A DNA stretch of 64,000 nucleotides from Glandiceps talaboti (taxonomy: Eukaryota > Hemichordata > Enteropneusta > Spengelidae). The notes below the pieces were generated by a model. The model was given only the letters and a program-made list of their open reading frames with translations. It had not been told where the DNA came from and searched no databases. The translations under genes and the position numbers were made by a program. Numbering within the stretch: the first letter of the stretch is position 1; each line of letters begins with the position of its first letter. This document shows positions 1 to 17,180 of the stretch, piece after piece. The DNA lies in assembly GCF_964340395.1 (NCBI RefSeq), contig NC_135563.1:21357151-21421150 (forward strand), written 5' to 3'.

Positions 1-3680
<3,680 letters not shown>

Positions 3681-3839
3681 TGCAAGTGAAATTGAAAAGA
3701 TTCGTCAACATCATTTTGTCTTTTTCCAAGATCTAGAGTTTATTCTGACTGTATATAAACTATGTGGGTGCTCATAATATCTAACCAAACTTACAGTAAG
3801 GCGCGAGATTCACGTTTTCTTTTGGTTTACCTAGTTAAT

Positions 3840-4640
3840 AATAATAATGTGTTTATTCAAAACACTATAGGCCTCCGGCCCAAAAGTATACATAACACAA
3901 AATCAGGTACAGACTTGAGGGAGCAAAGGAAAATACTTGTAGCTTTCAAAAACAAAATAACAAAGCATAATATCAAAGCAGCACTTAGTGAAAAGAAAAG
4001 AACCAAAAGTAATGTACAATCAAATCTGTCAAAATGTATATTGCAAGTGTTACAGAATTCCAGTTCAAAACATTTCATGTGAACTTGATCTCTTTTTCAT
4101 TGAAAAAAATAAAAACTTGGCAAGCTGTCTAATAACTGCAGTATTATTGGATTCCATGAGCCTTACAAACTTTTCGGTGTTTGGTAGTGTATGGTATAAT
4201 CTAGGTAAGTGTTGTTCTCTGAGTTCAGTGTACAGTGGACAAACTAAGCAAAAATGGTACTCGTCTTCTATAGTATTCAAATTACAGTGCAGACATATTC
4301 TTTCAGTTCTCAGCAGATCGAGCTGTCTACCAGTTTCTATATTTAAACTGTGTGTGGAGATCCTAAAATGGCATAGTGCATTTCTAAAACATAGTTTGTC
4401 CAGTACGGTTAAATATTTTTCTCTATTGAACAGTGATTTGAAAGTGCGATAGGTATCTAGTTTGGGGTATAAACACAATTTTGATTTCCACTCTTGCATA
4501 TACATGTCTCTGGAGCGCTGTTTAAATAAACTTAAAAATGTTTTTGTACACCCTACACCCTGATTAAACCAGGCCTCCCCCAATCCCATTGTAAAAAGTA
4601 GCTTTTTAACCCCTAATGCCCAACAATTCTTTTCATTTTC
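3840..4640 (-). mobile_element. 5'-truncated non-LTR retrotransposon, C-terminal ORF fragment
   Basis: A minus-strand ORF (4589 to 4065) encodes about 170 residues with the Cys/His signature seen downstream of the reverse transcriptase in many non-LTR ORF2 proteins: ...ERICLHCN...EDEYHFCLVCPLY.... The minus-strand 3' end is an AAT-type trinucleotide tail just inside 3840, as expected for CR1/RTE/L2-like elements. The element is bounded by an 11-bp direct repeat, acctagttaat, at 3829-3839 and 4641-4651, which I read as the target-site duplication. Reverse transcriptase and endonuclease parts are absent, so it is a dead-on-arrival copy. The clade is not certain. Confidence 0.8.
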
Positions 4641-4903
4641 ACCTAGTTAATGGAGGAACGATAAATATCTTATTCACACATTCGAACACACACGTCCTCG
4701 CTCCGATAGTCTGGATGCCTACGTGGTATCGAATCATCTCTAACCCCAAAGAGATATCGTAAGATTCGATGAACGGTTGCACTAGCAGACTATCGCTCCG
4801 ACAACTCTAGGTTATGATGCAATGTTGCTAATACAGTATTCCGACTCTGCAAAAGTGAAATCTCCGCTTTGAACCAAGTACCAAGCCATTTCACGTTTTA
4901 AAT

Positions 4904-5007
4904 TACGTACGTACGTACGTACGTACGTACGTACGTACGTACGTATGTATGTATGTATGTATGTATGTATGTATGTATGTATGTATATGTATGTATGTAT
5001 GTATGTA
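4904..5007. repeat. (ACGT)n-(ATGT)n compound tetranucleotide array
   Basis: An ACGT tetranucleotide block switches at about 4945 to an ATGT block, consistent with CpG decay (ACGT to ATGT) spreading through one half of an array. The ACGT half is self-complementary. Confidence 0.95.
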
Positions 5008-5099
5008 GGGAGAGAGGAAGGACGGAGGGACGTATAATATATAACAGGGTGATAGGACTGTGATGCTAGCTAGGACCTGGGTCAAGGTACAATTTGCGT

Positions 5100-8000
5100 G
5101 TTGGAAAACTAAAACTGAATCAGGATAATTCGGCTTTTAAATGACTGGAATTAGAATTTGATTGGAATATCTTTTAACAAAATCCCGATTTTCGACACAG
5201 ATCATAATGAAGATTACGAAGAGCATCTTGTGACCAATGCCTCTTCCAAGACAATTCACAAGTTTCCATTGACTGTAAACCGGGACAGGATGAATTCCAC
5301 ACAGATATCTCTAAATCCTTGGAAAAACTAAAGGATAGAAAGGCATGTCTTGGAGTGGATATGGTTCCAAGATAGGATTCCAGACTGGTTCAGCTGTGAT
5401 GTACTTCATGTACATAATCGAGTGAGTAATTGAACGACTCTCTGTGTTTGTACCATTGAAATAATGCGATTGGAAGTGTTTGTACAAAAAGTAAAGTGAA
5501 ATTGTCCTGTCAAATAATGTCAAGTCTTTATTTTTTGTAAGTATTTGCAGAGCGCTTTCAGGAAGCTCTTCAACTCTGAAGACAAACTGACTACAGTGAC
5601 ATGTTATAGTATGCATAAGGTCTAGAAAGGAGATGATGACTCACCTTTTCTGACGTCATCAGCATTAGGAAAGACGCGTCAGGCGACTACTTTTTTCTAA
5701 TTTGGTAAAATGTTATTATTGACGACACCTAGATTTGAATTCATTGTGTAAATTACATAAGGATGTGGTTATATGTGATTACGTTGACATTGACAGGGAT
5801 GTACAGTTGACTGAGTGATATTTGTCAGTCAGAGCACCACAAATTTCCAAATTTGTCAAAAGTACCTCTTAAGTTTTGCCTGGAATCCACACGGATGCGG
5901 ATTTTAAATTTTGGTGTAGACTCAAAGGATTAATGTTTTTACAATACTTCAGCTAACCTAGGAATTTGTTTGAATTCTCGCCCACTCTTCAAATTGATGG
6001 AAGGAAAAGCGAAAAAAATCAAAAGGGCAGTTAGGATAGTGTAGTAGCATTAGTCCTTTGAATCATAGATCCTACACGAAAGGACGAAAGGGTATATGTT
6101 TGAATCTACAGGTTGGTTGGGTAAACTACACAGATTAATAAATACTTTGCACAATTTCCTAACATTTAATTAGTACAAATTGACCTTTCTAATACAATTT
6201 GTCGTGATCTATTAAGCGGTCTGGAGATTTTTATCTTTCAAAATAGCTTACATGTGATCGAGCAGCGGGCGTGTTGTTATCGGTTCTGTATCACTGGTGT
6301 ATACGCCCCTACGGCAGTACTTAATAATATGATTATCTCCTTTGTGTTGACTGATCGAGCACCGATATCTCCTTGTCCTTCTTCACTGTGTGTATTAGTC
6401 AATCTTATAAAAACAGCTTAAATATGCCTGTGTAGGCAAATATCTGTGCTGATGAAATTTACAAAGCTGCTGCATATAAGCTATGATCAGAACCATGTGG
6501 AGGTTGAATCACATATGAGAGCAAAACTGCGGCAATACTGCGACATTTCTACACTTCCCATTGTTATTAGTGGGGGATATTTTTGATGGCGCACACATTG
6601 CTCGTAGAGTGGGGGCAATGTCATCACGGTGTTACTCTGTTGTAATTTTAACATTATACTTAATATAATCTCACTAGTTAGGGTTCTTCTCTTTCCTCGA
6701 GATTTGCATTTTCAAAGTTAATAAGTTAAACCTAGCTTGGACAAAGGCACTACGAACACAAACAGGTAAAATCTGTTTTTGAGATTTAGCTATCCCAGGG
6801 TCTACATCATCACTTAGTGTTTCCCAGTAACCAATTAATCAGTTTTAATTAGTGAACTAATAAGTGTGATCTAATCACCTATGTCATATCTTTTCAATAG
6901 ATACAGATTTAATAAGATTAACGGTGGTCGTTAATCTGTGTTTCGAGACATGACAAGGTATACTTAAACTATGGCATCGTAACGAATGTGATCACTTTAT
7001 TCAAAGCGGCTTACATCTCATCGAAATCACTACATATCACATTTGAAATATCGTTTTATGTGTTATTGTTTTCGAAGATAAATAACTTGACGACCAATTG
7101 CGACCAAGGCTGTGTTTAAAATGTTTAATGTGTAAAAATCAAACAGACAAATAAACTTAATACCTTCTCCTTTTACGCTTAGCGCAGTTGGTGGCATAGA
7201 ACTTGGGGGCTTCGATGATATTTTAGTTAACATTTATGTGTTATGATGTCTGAAAACCAGACTTGAGTTCTGCCAATTATCGGTGATAGTTAGGAATACT
7301 TACAGGGACGCTTTATTATGCAGCAAAAATATGTAAAGTCAGCTTATGATGTTAAAATGAAAATTTACCATGTAATCTCATTATCTTAATTAGAAGACTA
7401 TACTACATAGGAGAAGATACATTAGTATGTACAAGTCGATGAGCTAGTTTAATAAGTAAGAACAGACCAACGCATGATGCAATGTACAATTCATATTTAC
7501 CATTATCAATCTAATCTTTCAATAAATGAACAATTGTTATTCTGGCTGCCTATATTCGAAGCTTATTATGTTCATAGTGATAATTCACTGCAAGGAAAAA
7601 AGAAAAAGAAATAACGCTTGTCTAAATTTCAATAAATTTCCGCTTTTTTATTTTCTGTTTATCGATTTGTATATAGTTTGATAGCCAAACTCTACCGGCC
7701 TGTAAACTATTAAAAAAAAACAAAAAAAAACATCCAAGCGCCGTCTAGAAATGAAGATGAGTCCAAACTAGATGGTCTAATGTGTTGAAGGTCTTCTGAA
7801 AATAAAACTGAAACAAAATTGAAAAATCAGTATGTGATCTTCTTTTGTTCGGAAATTTAATGATTGAAAGTCATAAATGAGATAAACCCTATTATTCATC
7901 TATAGACACATTATTCAAGTGAAGCGACATATCGAATTATGAATTGAACAATCTATCTAATCTCCCACTATTACTTTTTGACTACAGAGTGTTTTACAAT

Positions 8001-8890
8001 ATTCTTGTATTCTTGGTTTAATAGTATCGCTGTAAGGACATATTTACCCATTTCCGTAGATATTGTGGAGGATCGAGACCTCACAGTAAGTCAGTGTATA
8101 AATGTGTTATCTCGATGACACGTTAATTAAGTCTGGTTGAAACACACCCACAATGTCTGCTATTCAATTCCGTCCTTCTTCTGGTTTACATGATCATCTG
8201 ATTAATAACTTGACATCACCCACTGATACAGTAAAACTAACCTCCGAATTGTTAATAATGACATATTTTTTTTAGATAAATGTACACGATTTTGCTGATG
8301 GGATACTTTCCATTACTATTACACAGAGTGACAATCCATCACTTTATTAGAAGAGGCTGTTATGAAACTGTTCGTTCAATTCTAACATAATAGCCTCCCC
8401 GTCGCCTGCAATGATTACCTGGACAACGTAGTCCGACGAGTACATGTATGCATTGAATCGATTTTAAAATAACGATCTTAAAATTATATCACCCCACGAA
8501 CGTGTTACATTTCACTCTTGAACAAACTCATGGTGCCAGCATGGGGACATAAAAATTATAGATCATCTTTTCACTGTCGCCTCCGTGTCTGTTTCCATAG
8601 GAACGATGGTGATACTTGCACAAAAAATTCGAGGTTTAATGATTTCTCCCACGTCAAAGAATTCTACGTGTAAATACAATTTTACTGCTGTGGGAACAAA
8701 TCGAATTTCCGGTAAATGTGTTTTGTTTTTTCATTACTCTCAACTTTAAGGTGGCATACTATAACATCAACACAGCTCATTGATTTCATATATGAATATG
8801 TCTTCTCTATTATTCAACGAAGACAACATATATTGTGAGTCTGTTTGTGTGCAATACAGAACAAATATGACGCCTTTATCTAGCTAGTAC
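5100..8890. other. Gene-free stretch
   Basis: Nothing recognisable as coding. Short ORFs lack family motifs and are not linked by plausible splice sites. A small perfect 9-bp stem (agattaacg with cgttaatct, 6915-6937) is the only local structure I noted. Confidence 0.45.
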
Positions 8891-8913
8891 AATGTGTTCA
8901 TGCAATTATGCTG

Positions 8914-9311
<398 letters not shown>

Positions 9312-10207
9312 TTTTTGTAGCGTCGGTCTCCAGATCAATGTTCTGTTCAGTAGCATTGGATGGTTACAACACACTCTACCTTTGGTGAACAAATAATCAT
9401 TTATTATTGGTTTGAAAAAATCTTGAATCGGTCACATTTATAGCTTAGGTGTCTTAGTAATGAACGCTGTGGTTGAGTAGTATGCTTGAAAATGAATGAC
9501 GACACCACTATAATAAACGGTGTACATGTCCCGAAGTTGATCCTTCACATAATATACTTGGTTTTGGTAACCAAGGTGAAGGTGAACAGACTAGCTAATG
9601 ATACAGATAATAGCGACAGTATATAGATTATTTGATCAATCATTGCTACAGTTGAACCAACGTGAACTAGTTCAGTTGCTGTGGCAATCTTTACACTTAT
9701 ACATTGGTATAGAGGTGAACTTAACCGTACCTACATCGTTCTTAATTTGTCACACCGTAAAAATGAACAGCTTGTACGTAATTTCGTTATATAGATGAAG
9801 TGTTAATGTTGATGAATGCATGCCAAGTTTATGAAGTATACAACAGACTTAACGAGTCTTTGCCTATGCTGATTTTGTCGTTGTGACTATTTTGCGCACC
9901 AGTCATTTAGTTTGATATCAAAACCTTGGGAAGTGGCATTGCAGGTTGTCAAGGCAGTTACACTGTCAAGGCTTATCAACATGAGTATTGATATTATACC
10001 TTATCATTAAATGAGTGGACGATTTGTGTACATCCAATTCTAGGGACAAAGTAAGCTTACTGGGGATATCTGAATTTCAGCCAATGTCAATTGATTTCCA
10101 AATGTAGGTCTTAAATTTGTATACTGCAGATCTCATTATAGATTTTGCTTATCGTAACAACGAGACTCGCTGTAAAAACATCATGGATGAATATCTCATC
10201 TAAGTCC

Positions 10208-10274
10208 ACATGCTATCCGTGACTTTGATTTCTCTTCATCCCTGAGAAGACGTCTGAAGCCACGGATAGCATCT
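10208..10274. repeat. Short hairpin, 19-bp arms
   Basis: Left arm acatgctatccgtgacttt (10208-10226) is nearly complementary to gaagccacggatagcatct (10256-10274), with a loop of about 29 bases. The arm core ctatccgtg(a/g)ctttgat recurs at 17109-17126, so this is probably a short foldback transposon or its remnant. Confidence 0.6.
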
Positions 10275-11739
10275 ATTCTAATCTGAACTGGACAAATACC
10301 AAATAAATTCAAAGTATAAAATCGTCATAGAAAAAACTGAAAAATAACGTTTACAGTATAGAATCAACATTTATGAATGTCTGGCCTATGCCGGCCATAG
10401 TACCAGTAGTAAAGCAGTCTTTTTTTTAAAAACCGGCTATAGTCCGTTTCACTTGCAGGTATGAAACAGGCCTAGGGAAGCACAGATTCCATATCAGTTT
10501 ACGAACAAAACCAAAGCATACATGCACATGTACTTCCTCTTTGTCACGCTATTCTACATAAATCTATTTTCTGGTCTCAGTTCTGTTTGTCTCGCTTTTT
10601 CTGAAATTCATTATATCTCACCAATCATTGTAATAACGCAAGTAATTTGTTCACACTTTTCACACCAAGGTCAAACATCTACAACTTTGAAGTGACGATT
10701 CAATAATGTATGAAAAGCACTTGAATAAGAAGTTGGACAGCTGTGACAAGTATTGAATATAAAACAGTTACCTTGACGTGTGCAAGCAATACGTCATCAT
10801 GTCATGGAGTAGAGTGCCTGAATCGACATTGTTGCAGTCAACACTGATGACTCTTTATCGAGTTTTGGACTTGAAAGTTGAAGTACAAGTGCATGTGCTT
10901 AAAAACCATATCACCTTTGCTTTGAAGTTGATCTCGCTAAACTTAACATATTTACTCTGTAAATAAAATCTTATAATGCGCTATGTTCGATGGCCATTTC
11001 AGCATTCAAAGAATATTCAAAGAATATTTCGCAAATTCTCGCTATGTTTAGAAAAATATACGATGAAAAATTTGACCGGCTGTTCTACCTTTCTACCCAT
11101 TCTGGCCTACGGTGACGAAAATTGGGTTATCACGTGTGGTTGAGGGTATGTATAAGATTTAGTTTAAGTACGCCACCATGATTTAGACCACAGTGGCGTT
11201 ATAATAATTACAAACTATGTACAGTCATTCAACGAATAATCGAAGTAGCCTTGAGTTGCCTCCATGTTTAGTATTCTTTTGTTCAAACTTTCGTTATGCT
11301 GGTTCCAACGATCATGTTGATAAACACGTGACCCTTTCAGTGCCAATGATTCGTCAAAAACCATGTACACGTGATATGATTACTGAAATCGTGTATGTCT
11401 CTAACAAAGCTACCGTAAATGTTAAATATATAGGTATGCCACAAAATTTGGGTCTCCGTTTTTTTTTCACTCCCATGCAATTACAATCAGCGATTTCAAT
11501 TCATCTGAGAGTACAAATTTGAACACTTTACGGTGGCAACTGGGCGTGAAGTGGGATAGCCAGAGAAAATTACAAAGAGCAGAACCATATTGGTACACAT
11601 TTGTTAAACTTTAGTGTTTTCCACAATTAATGTTAGGATCATGGCGCTAAACATGCTTTGCCTCTGGCATGTACATTCTCTGCAAGCTCATATGATTCTA
11701 AATCCTTCACACGTAACAACCTCTATTCTGCCAGGTACC

Positions 11740-11830
11740 CATTTATACCGCTGAGTTAGCTGTGGCATAAGAGTGATTGAAATCTCAGACCTGATTGGTG
11801 GTCTGGGTTCAATTCTCGTCAAAACACTTT
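11740..11830 (+). repeat. Possible tRNA-derived SINE
   Basis: Contains a B-box-like gggttcaattctcg (about 11807-11820) preceded at the usual distance by an A-box-like tagctgtggcataagag (about 11757-11773). It lacks a clear cloverleaf, so a decayed SINE head is likelier than a tRNA gene. Evidence is weak. Confidence 0.3.
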
Positions 11831-13378
11831 AGCAACTCAAATGTACCCTCAAACGACAGTGACGATGCTCGAATCGGCAACTTGTCACAGTAGATTCCGA
11901 ACCTGCTTAACTCAACCTTCAAAAACACACTTGGTTATCAATTTGACATATTATACTTAAAGGGACTGATACAAGGCTGTTGTAACGAGGAATGACCCAT
12001 TACGATTATCGCTACATGATAGAGAGCAAGGGTTAACAGCATACTCAATAATACACTTGAATACCGTTGTTCGGTCCGGAGATCTAAGCGACTCTGACTT
12101 ATGACAGCTGTGATCACGAGTTGCTGGGTTTGCGACGTTACTTAGTCAACGATGGAGGCTATAGGTAGCAACGACCACATTCCTCACGCCTGTACCCACC
12201 GTACGACAACATATACACTCCAGAGTGATTCTCTTATATGGGTTCGCCTCTCTTAATGTGCAACGCCAACGCCTACCTTAGCCGACGTGGATCAACGGGG
12301 CATGTATATTTATAATTGACTGCAAAAAATTACGAAATCTGTAGCAGTGAAAACAGCAACAACAAAAACTTTCCAAGTAGTATTTTCCTTTGCTATCTCT
12401 TCTAGGTAGCTAATTGTTACATAACAGTGGACATAGATTTACAAGATTATACACAATCTATAGTCTATATCTGGTGTACATATAAGTTTACCGTTTGTTT
12501 GCATCGTGTTTCATGTTGCCTAGCCGAACTGCACAGAAGTTATTTTCATTATCACGCCTTCCTGATGTAGTCAGTGGTGTCTACATAGAAATACATAGAG
12601 CTACCAATCGACATATTTATTGTATTTGTCACACTGGATTTTCAGCTTTTTTTATCATTATAATTCGAGAATGAATTCGTGCCTTGTGAATAACGTCTTA
12701 TACATATTCTTAAGATGGTAGAGTCAGGGAGCAAGGTCCATTCTAGATACCATCATGATGTTTGCTGACAGACATTCAGCGATAAAAGTTGCGGGTAAAC
12801 TTTTGGAATTTTTGACGAGTTTTGGCTGAGTAAAGATAAAACGATATTGTTATCCAATAAAAGTTCATAAACAAGTGTATGTGACAAATTGACTGGCCTT
12901 TGTCTTCTGACGACCTAATCTTTTACCACTCCTCTGTCGTTTCACTTCATCATCCCCTGATCATACGTCAGATTATTGGTTTACACCCTCTCCCGCCCAC
13001 TGCGAATCAACAGAGCAACTCACAAATACGGTTGCCCATGTAAAGCGTATTGCCATTACCAGCAGATGGGGGATAGCTCCAACAGCATATACAGTATAGG
13101 CGATATCGACACCTCCAGATGTAGTTAAACAAACCAGAACTATTCCTATAATTGTGAGTGATACCTTTAGAACCATTTCCAGCCTCCGCATTTACTCTAC
13201 TACTAGTTAAAATAGCGACCAATATTTCCGCTGCTCCTCGGCAACGCACAGTTTACTGCATTCCCTGTTATCGAAGAACGTCACCTTTTGTGCGTTAAGT
13301 GTAGGAATTAAGGAGTGATAGTTTACGAAGGGCAGGTGGTGAAGCATTAATCGTGGTCTTTCTGTGTTTACAAGTCCC

Positions 13379-16300
13379 ATGAAACGGCCATCAATTATGG
13401 AACACGGCTACACTTTATCTGCTGGTCGGGTTTTTAGGCCAACGATCGTATACCAGTGCCCAGATGTTCACGATACGAAAACAACATTACAAAGGTCGCC
13501 AACGTTTCCGTCGACCCGTAACATGTTCCTCTGTCCAAGTCTTCATTCGCCGCTTGAAAGTTCAGCCTGGTGGTCTCACTCATCTGAGAGGCTTTATCAC
13601 AATGTAAGAAGTGAGTACTACGATACACCGTCCTATATAACTTGTAGCAACCCAATGTGCTTACCAAGATTTACCCCCGAAATATCGTTCAAGAAGACTG
13701 ACCTATCAATACATCACCACGCAGGCTTACAACGGTACCCAGCAACACGGAATGCGAAGAGCTTTCCGTTATTTGACTCTACTTGCAGTCTCTCTATCGG
13801 TGGTAACCACACCATAATAAGTACAGAAACAAAATCAGACACTCTAGAAAAGCTGAAAGAGTTCGTCAGTCATTCCCAGAGCGCCGAGCCAATCGCAATT
13901 ACTGAGATTGCAGCAAGTGGACTCTTGCAGGAGAGCAAACGATCAAGGGAAGAGAAAAAACTAGCAGAGAAGAAGCGACGGTTTCCGTGTCCTTTATGTG
14001 ATGTATCATGTTCCAATAATGGTCAACTTCGTGGGCATATAAGAGTCCATACCGGTATGTATATATGAAAATTTTATTTTAAATTAAGGATTTAGAAATT
14101 CGGTCACTCTATTGAGCAAGTGAAAATTCCAATACACTAAGTCATTGTCTCAGGTTAGTCCGGTATCCATGTTAGGTACGAAACATTTCATTTTGGTTTC
14201 TTGGAAGAAGATATCATAGGTTGTTTACAGAGGGTGTCAAGACAATATTCCACCATCGACCCCAAGCTACTGAATCGTAAACACATCGACCACCTGTGGA
14301 TCATGGGCTACAGCGTCTTAGAAACTTCAACCACCTGTAGATCCGTATACTTATACCATACTAGTAATACATGTTGACTCAACTTTGACTTGAATTAAGA
14401 GTCCTTTTTTCCAGCACTGATGACTATCTGCTTATAAGCAGCCCAGAGGTTATCTGACTCGATACATTGGCATGCCAAACCTAATTGTACATGTAATAGC
14501 TAAGTCTCATATCAGAGCTACTGAATGCTAAACACTGCACTGTGTTGTAGTTCATACAAAGTGTAAAACAGTTTTTTTCCAGCCATCCCAGGTAATCAAA
14601 ATCAAAGTTTTATTTTTTTTATACATATGATAATTTTCTCTTCGTCATACGTGAAAATGAATGATGAAGAGGTAGTAAAATATTCTTGAGTTCCTTCCTA
14701 AATGCTAATATTTTGTGACATGTTTCTAGTATTTCAATAAACCTATAGAAAAGGATAGCAACAAATTCCCGTTTTCTGTGAGCCCTCTCCTAGATCCTGT
14801 CCTATGTATTATAATTGTGGGCAAAATTACAGACATCACTCCTCCCTCCATTATGTCAGGACAGATATCAATAAAAATGAAAATTCCAACAGAATGAATT
14901 ATGACAAAATTTGTTTGCATTTTAACAACCTCGGTAAAGAACTTTTTTCTTTGTGCCGAGATGACAATCTAAATATCACATCCTTGTGTAAACCATAAAT
15001 AACAAGTGTTCAAACAAACCGAAACGTTGTAATACGTGGACGAGTCTAAAGTTAGTCTCAGATTCAAAATCATATTCACAATAGTCTAATATTGAGCGTT
15101 AGTCTCATATTCGAAAAATCACGATAACACCAGAAAAAAACGGTCAGAAAAGAAATAATAATCTCTGGGCTACAGGAAATGTTCCCCTTTCACATTGGAA
15201 AGTGGGTGTCTCAGCTTGAATGGGAAAAGTTTCCTGGAAATCAGAGATAAAAGTTTGTTGTAAAAGTCGGTACAAATGATATTATATTGACACTGGGTGT
15301 GAAGTGTGACATTTCCTGTAGTCCCTATGGTATTATTTCTTGTTTGACAGCTTTCGTTGAATATCATCGTGATTTTCCGTATATGAGGCCGAATCTGAGG
15401 CTCAATATGAGACTGGCCTCATATTATCCTTCAATGTGAATCTGATTCTGAATCTGACACTAACTTGGTGCAGTAGCTCTGTTTCGTAATCTCTGTAATA
15501 TAGTAGTAATAATGTAAATAGGTTGGTGAACGCCAAGAAATAAAGTACATCGATTGTGACATTCCACGAGTGACTCAATCAGCAAGTCAATCATCAACAC
15601 ACAAATCCTTAGTTCGTTATTTTATTTGTCTTGCTATATCACTTGTTGACCTGCTCTGCATAGTAATGCACACAGTGTATAGTACTAGCGTATTTAGTTG
15701 TCCAGTATATAATGTAAAGAAATACACTGCACACACGGCCTCCACCACCACCACCACCACCACCACCACCACCACCACCACCACCACCATCACCACTAGA
15801 TCTTCATGCGCATTGACTTTTTTCTTTGTGATAATGGTGTGAGTTTGAAGTTAGTTTAATGTAGATCAGGGTACCCTCCTTAATAAAGCAACCACCATGG
15901 TGTACCATGAACGTGCATCTCAAGTATTAAACCTGTCAGTTTTAAATTTATGTGATACTTAGATGTTTGATTTTCCTGTTATTTGCTCTGTTTTTTGACT
16001 TAGATTAATTTGAAGGTAGGAAACACGCACTGACCAAAACATGTCAACCTATTAATACGTTTGACCCTCTGGTACTAAGTAGCCAATTACTGTTGCTATG
16101 GTAACCAAATTCAAGTTCGAGGATACGAAAATGTCCTCCAACCTTGGTTTCAACACCCCGTTTCGCTAATCAAAGTACTGGGCGTTCAGTCACGACGGAC
16201 ACGTTCATCAATTCAGAATTCTAAAGTGGTCTGAGATCGATGCAACAATTAATTTTTTTAGAACAACTTGAGGACTTGTAGACTGGTTGCCCAGCAACTT

Positions 16301-16679
16301 CACTTTTTTGTTTTCTTACATGAAAAATAAATTTGTTTGAATTGGTTTTCCTGTAGGAGAACGTCCATTCAAATGTGACCATGCAAGCTGTGGACGTGCC
16401 TTTGCACGGAACGAAGAGCTTACACGCCATAGACGAATTCATACCGGTCTGAGACCCCATCGATGTACCATCTGTGATAAAAGGTTTGGCAGAAAAGACC
16501 ACCTAACGAAACATACAAAAACTCACCTCAAGCCAGCAGAGAAAAAGACATACATTTGTAAATTTTTTGGCTGTGGACAAAAGTACAGTCGATCTGATGC
16601 TCTGGCAAGACACCAATGGACCGCTCATTCCATCAAACCTAAATCAAACAGTCGAAAGAAGGGAACGTCACAAGGATAG
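13379..16679 (+). CDS. C2H2 zinc-finger transcription factor, four fingers (EGR/KLF-like)
   Basis: Two exons, 13379-14054 and 16357-16679, joined by a GT-AG intron (donor g|gtatgt, acceptor tgtag|ga) with phase 1. The junction recreates the classical HTGERPFKC linker, which strongly supports the model. The first ATG is at 13379; an in-frame TGA lies at 13340-13342. The product is 332 residues. Residues 1-185 are low in known motifs and rich in Ser, Thr and Pro. A basic stretch at about 187-201 (KRSREEKKLAEKKRR) is a likely nuclear signal. Fingers: C204/C207/H220/H224; C232/C237/H250/H254; C262/C265/H278/H282; C293/C298/H311/H316. Helix residues RNEELTR and RKDHLTK resemble EGR fingers 1 and 2; finger 4 has RSDALAR. 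It probably binds G-rich DNA in the nucleus. Orthology to a named gene is not settled, and a non-coding first exon is possible. Confidence 0.85.
15048..15466. mobile_element. Foldback/MITE-like element in the zinc-finger gene intron
   Basis: The outer arms start with aaagttagtctcagattc (15048) and end with the complementary gaatctgacactaactt (to 15466). Homology of the inverted arms continues inward through catattcac, tctcatattcg and aaaatcacg to ctacaggaaatg near 15172 and its complement catttcctgtag near 15310. The two halves pair over most of their length with indels, leaving a centre of about 130 bp. No ORF of transposase type is present and no clear target-site duplication was found. Confidence 0.65.
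15742..15797. repeat. (CCA)n trinucleotide microsatellite
   Basis: About 18 ACC/CCA triplets with one T substitution near 15790. It lies inside the intron of the zinc-finger gene. Confidence 0.9.
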
Positions 16680-17084
16680 GGTGGAATAATGGTCTATTTA
16701 TGAAGTTCAAATGCTCAATCTCGAGTTTGAACAAACTACCGACGAACGGTCCTATTGAGAGAATTGAACTGACGTGTATTTCAAACTTTTAACTTTGAAC
16801 TTATTTTCAACTTTAAGAGAACATAATTTGTATAAAGAAATTTCAACCATACTACCTCATTGATCAAAGTCAAAATCAAAGTTTTTATCACCTCAGAACT
16901 CTATACGTGTATAGTGCAAACTAGTTAAAGGGTATAGTCTGAAAGATCCAGTCTTTGGTCCGCTTACGTGTTATATTAGTCTAGTTCCAATACGATATCG
17001 TTACGATTTGCACCTCCACTCCACGTTGAGACCACGTTGGAATCCAGATTAGTATAATTATACTATTAAAGCGGAAACAACGCC

Positions 17085-17180
17085 TGGATTTTACAGTCTA
17101 GTCTAGAGTCTATCCGTGGCTTTGATAGTCACTCTGATGTGAGAAATGATTCTACACCACGAAAGCCTCTAGACTGAGTG
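17085..17180. repeat. Imperfect inverted repeat sharing a motif with the 10.2-kb hairpin
   Basis: The left half holds cagtctagtctagagtctat followed by ccgtggctttgat; the right half holds accacgaaagcctctagactg. The halves pair imperfectly. The string ctatccgtg(g/a)ctttgat is shared with 10213-10230, suggesting members of one short family. Confidence 0.4.

Larger units (their letters stand above)
9400..13340. other. Gene-free stretch upstream of the zinc-finger gene
   Basis: No supported coding exons. It contains the short hairpin at 10208-10274 and a possible tRNA-derived SINE at 11740-11830. ORFs at 12973-13249 on the minus strand have no motif and lie next to the zinc-finger gene start. Promoter elements of that gene probably lie at the right end but I cannot point to a convincing TATA box. 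Confidence 0.45.

Noticed and set aside
16221-16502. Minus-strand ORF of 93 codons opposite zinc-finger exon 2
   Set aside because: Shadow of the real exon on the + strand.
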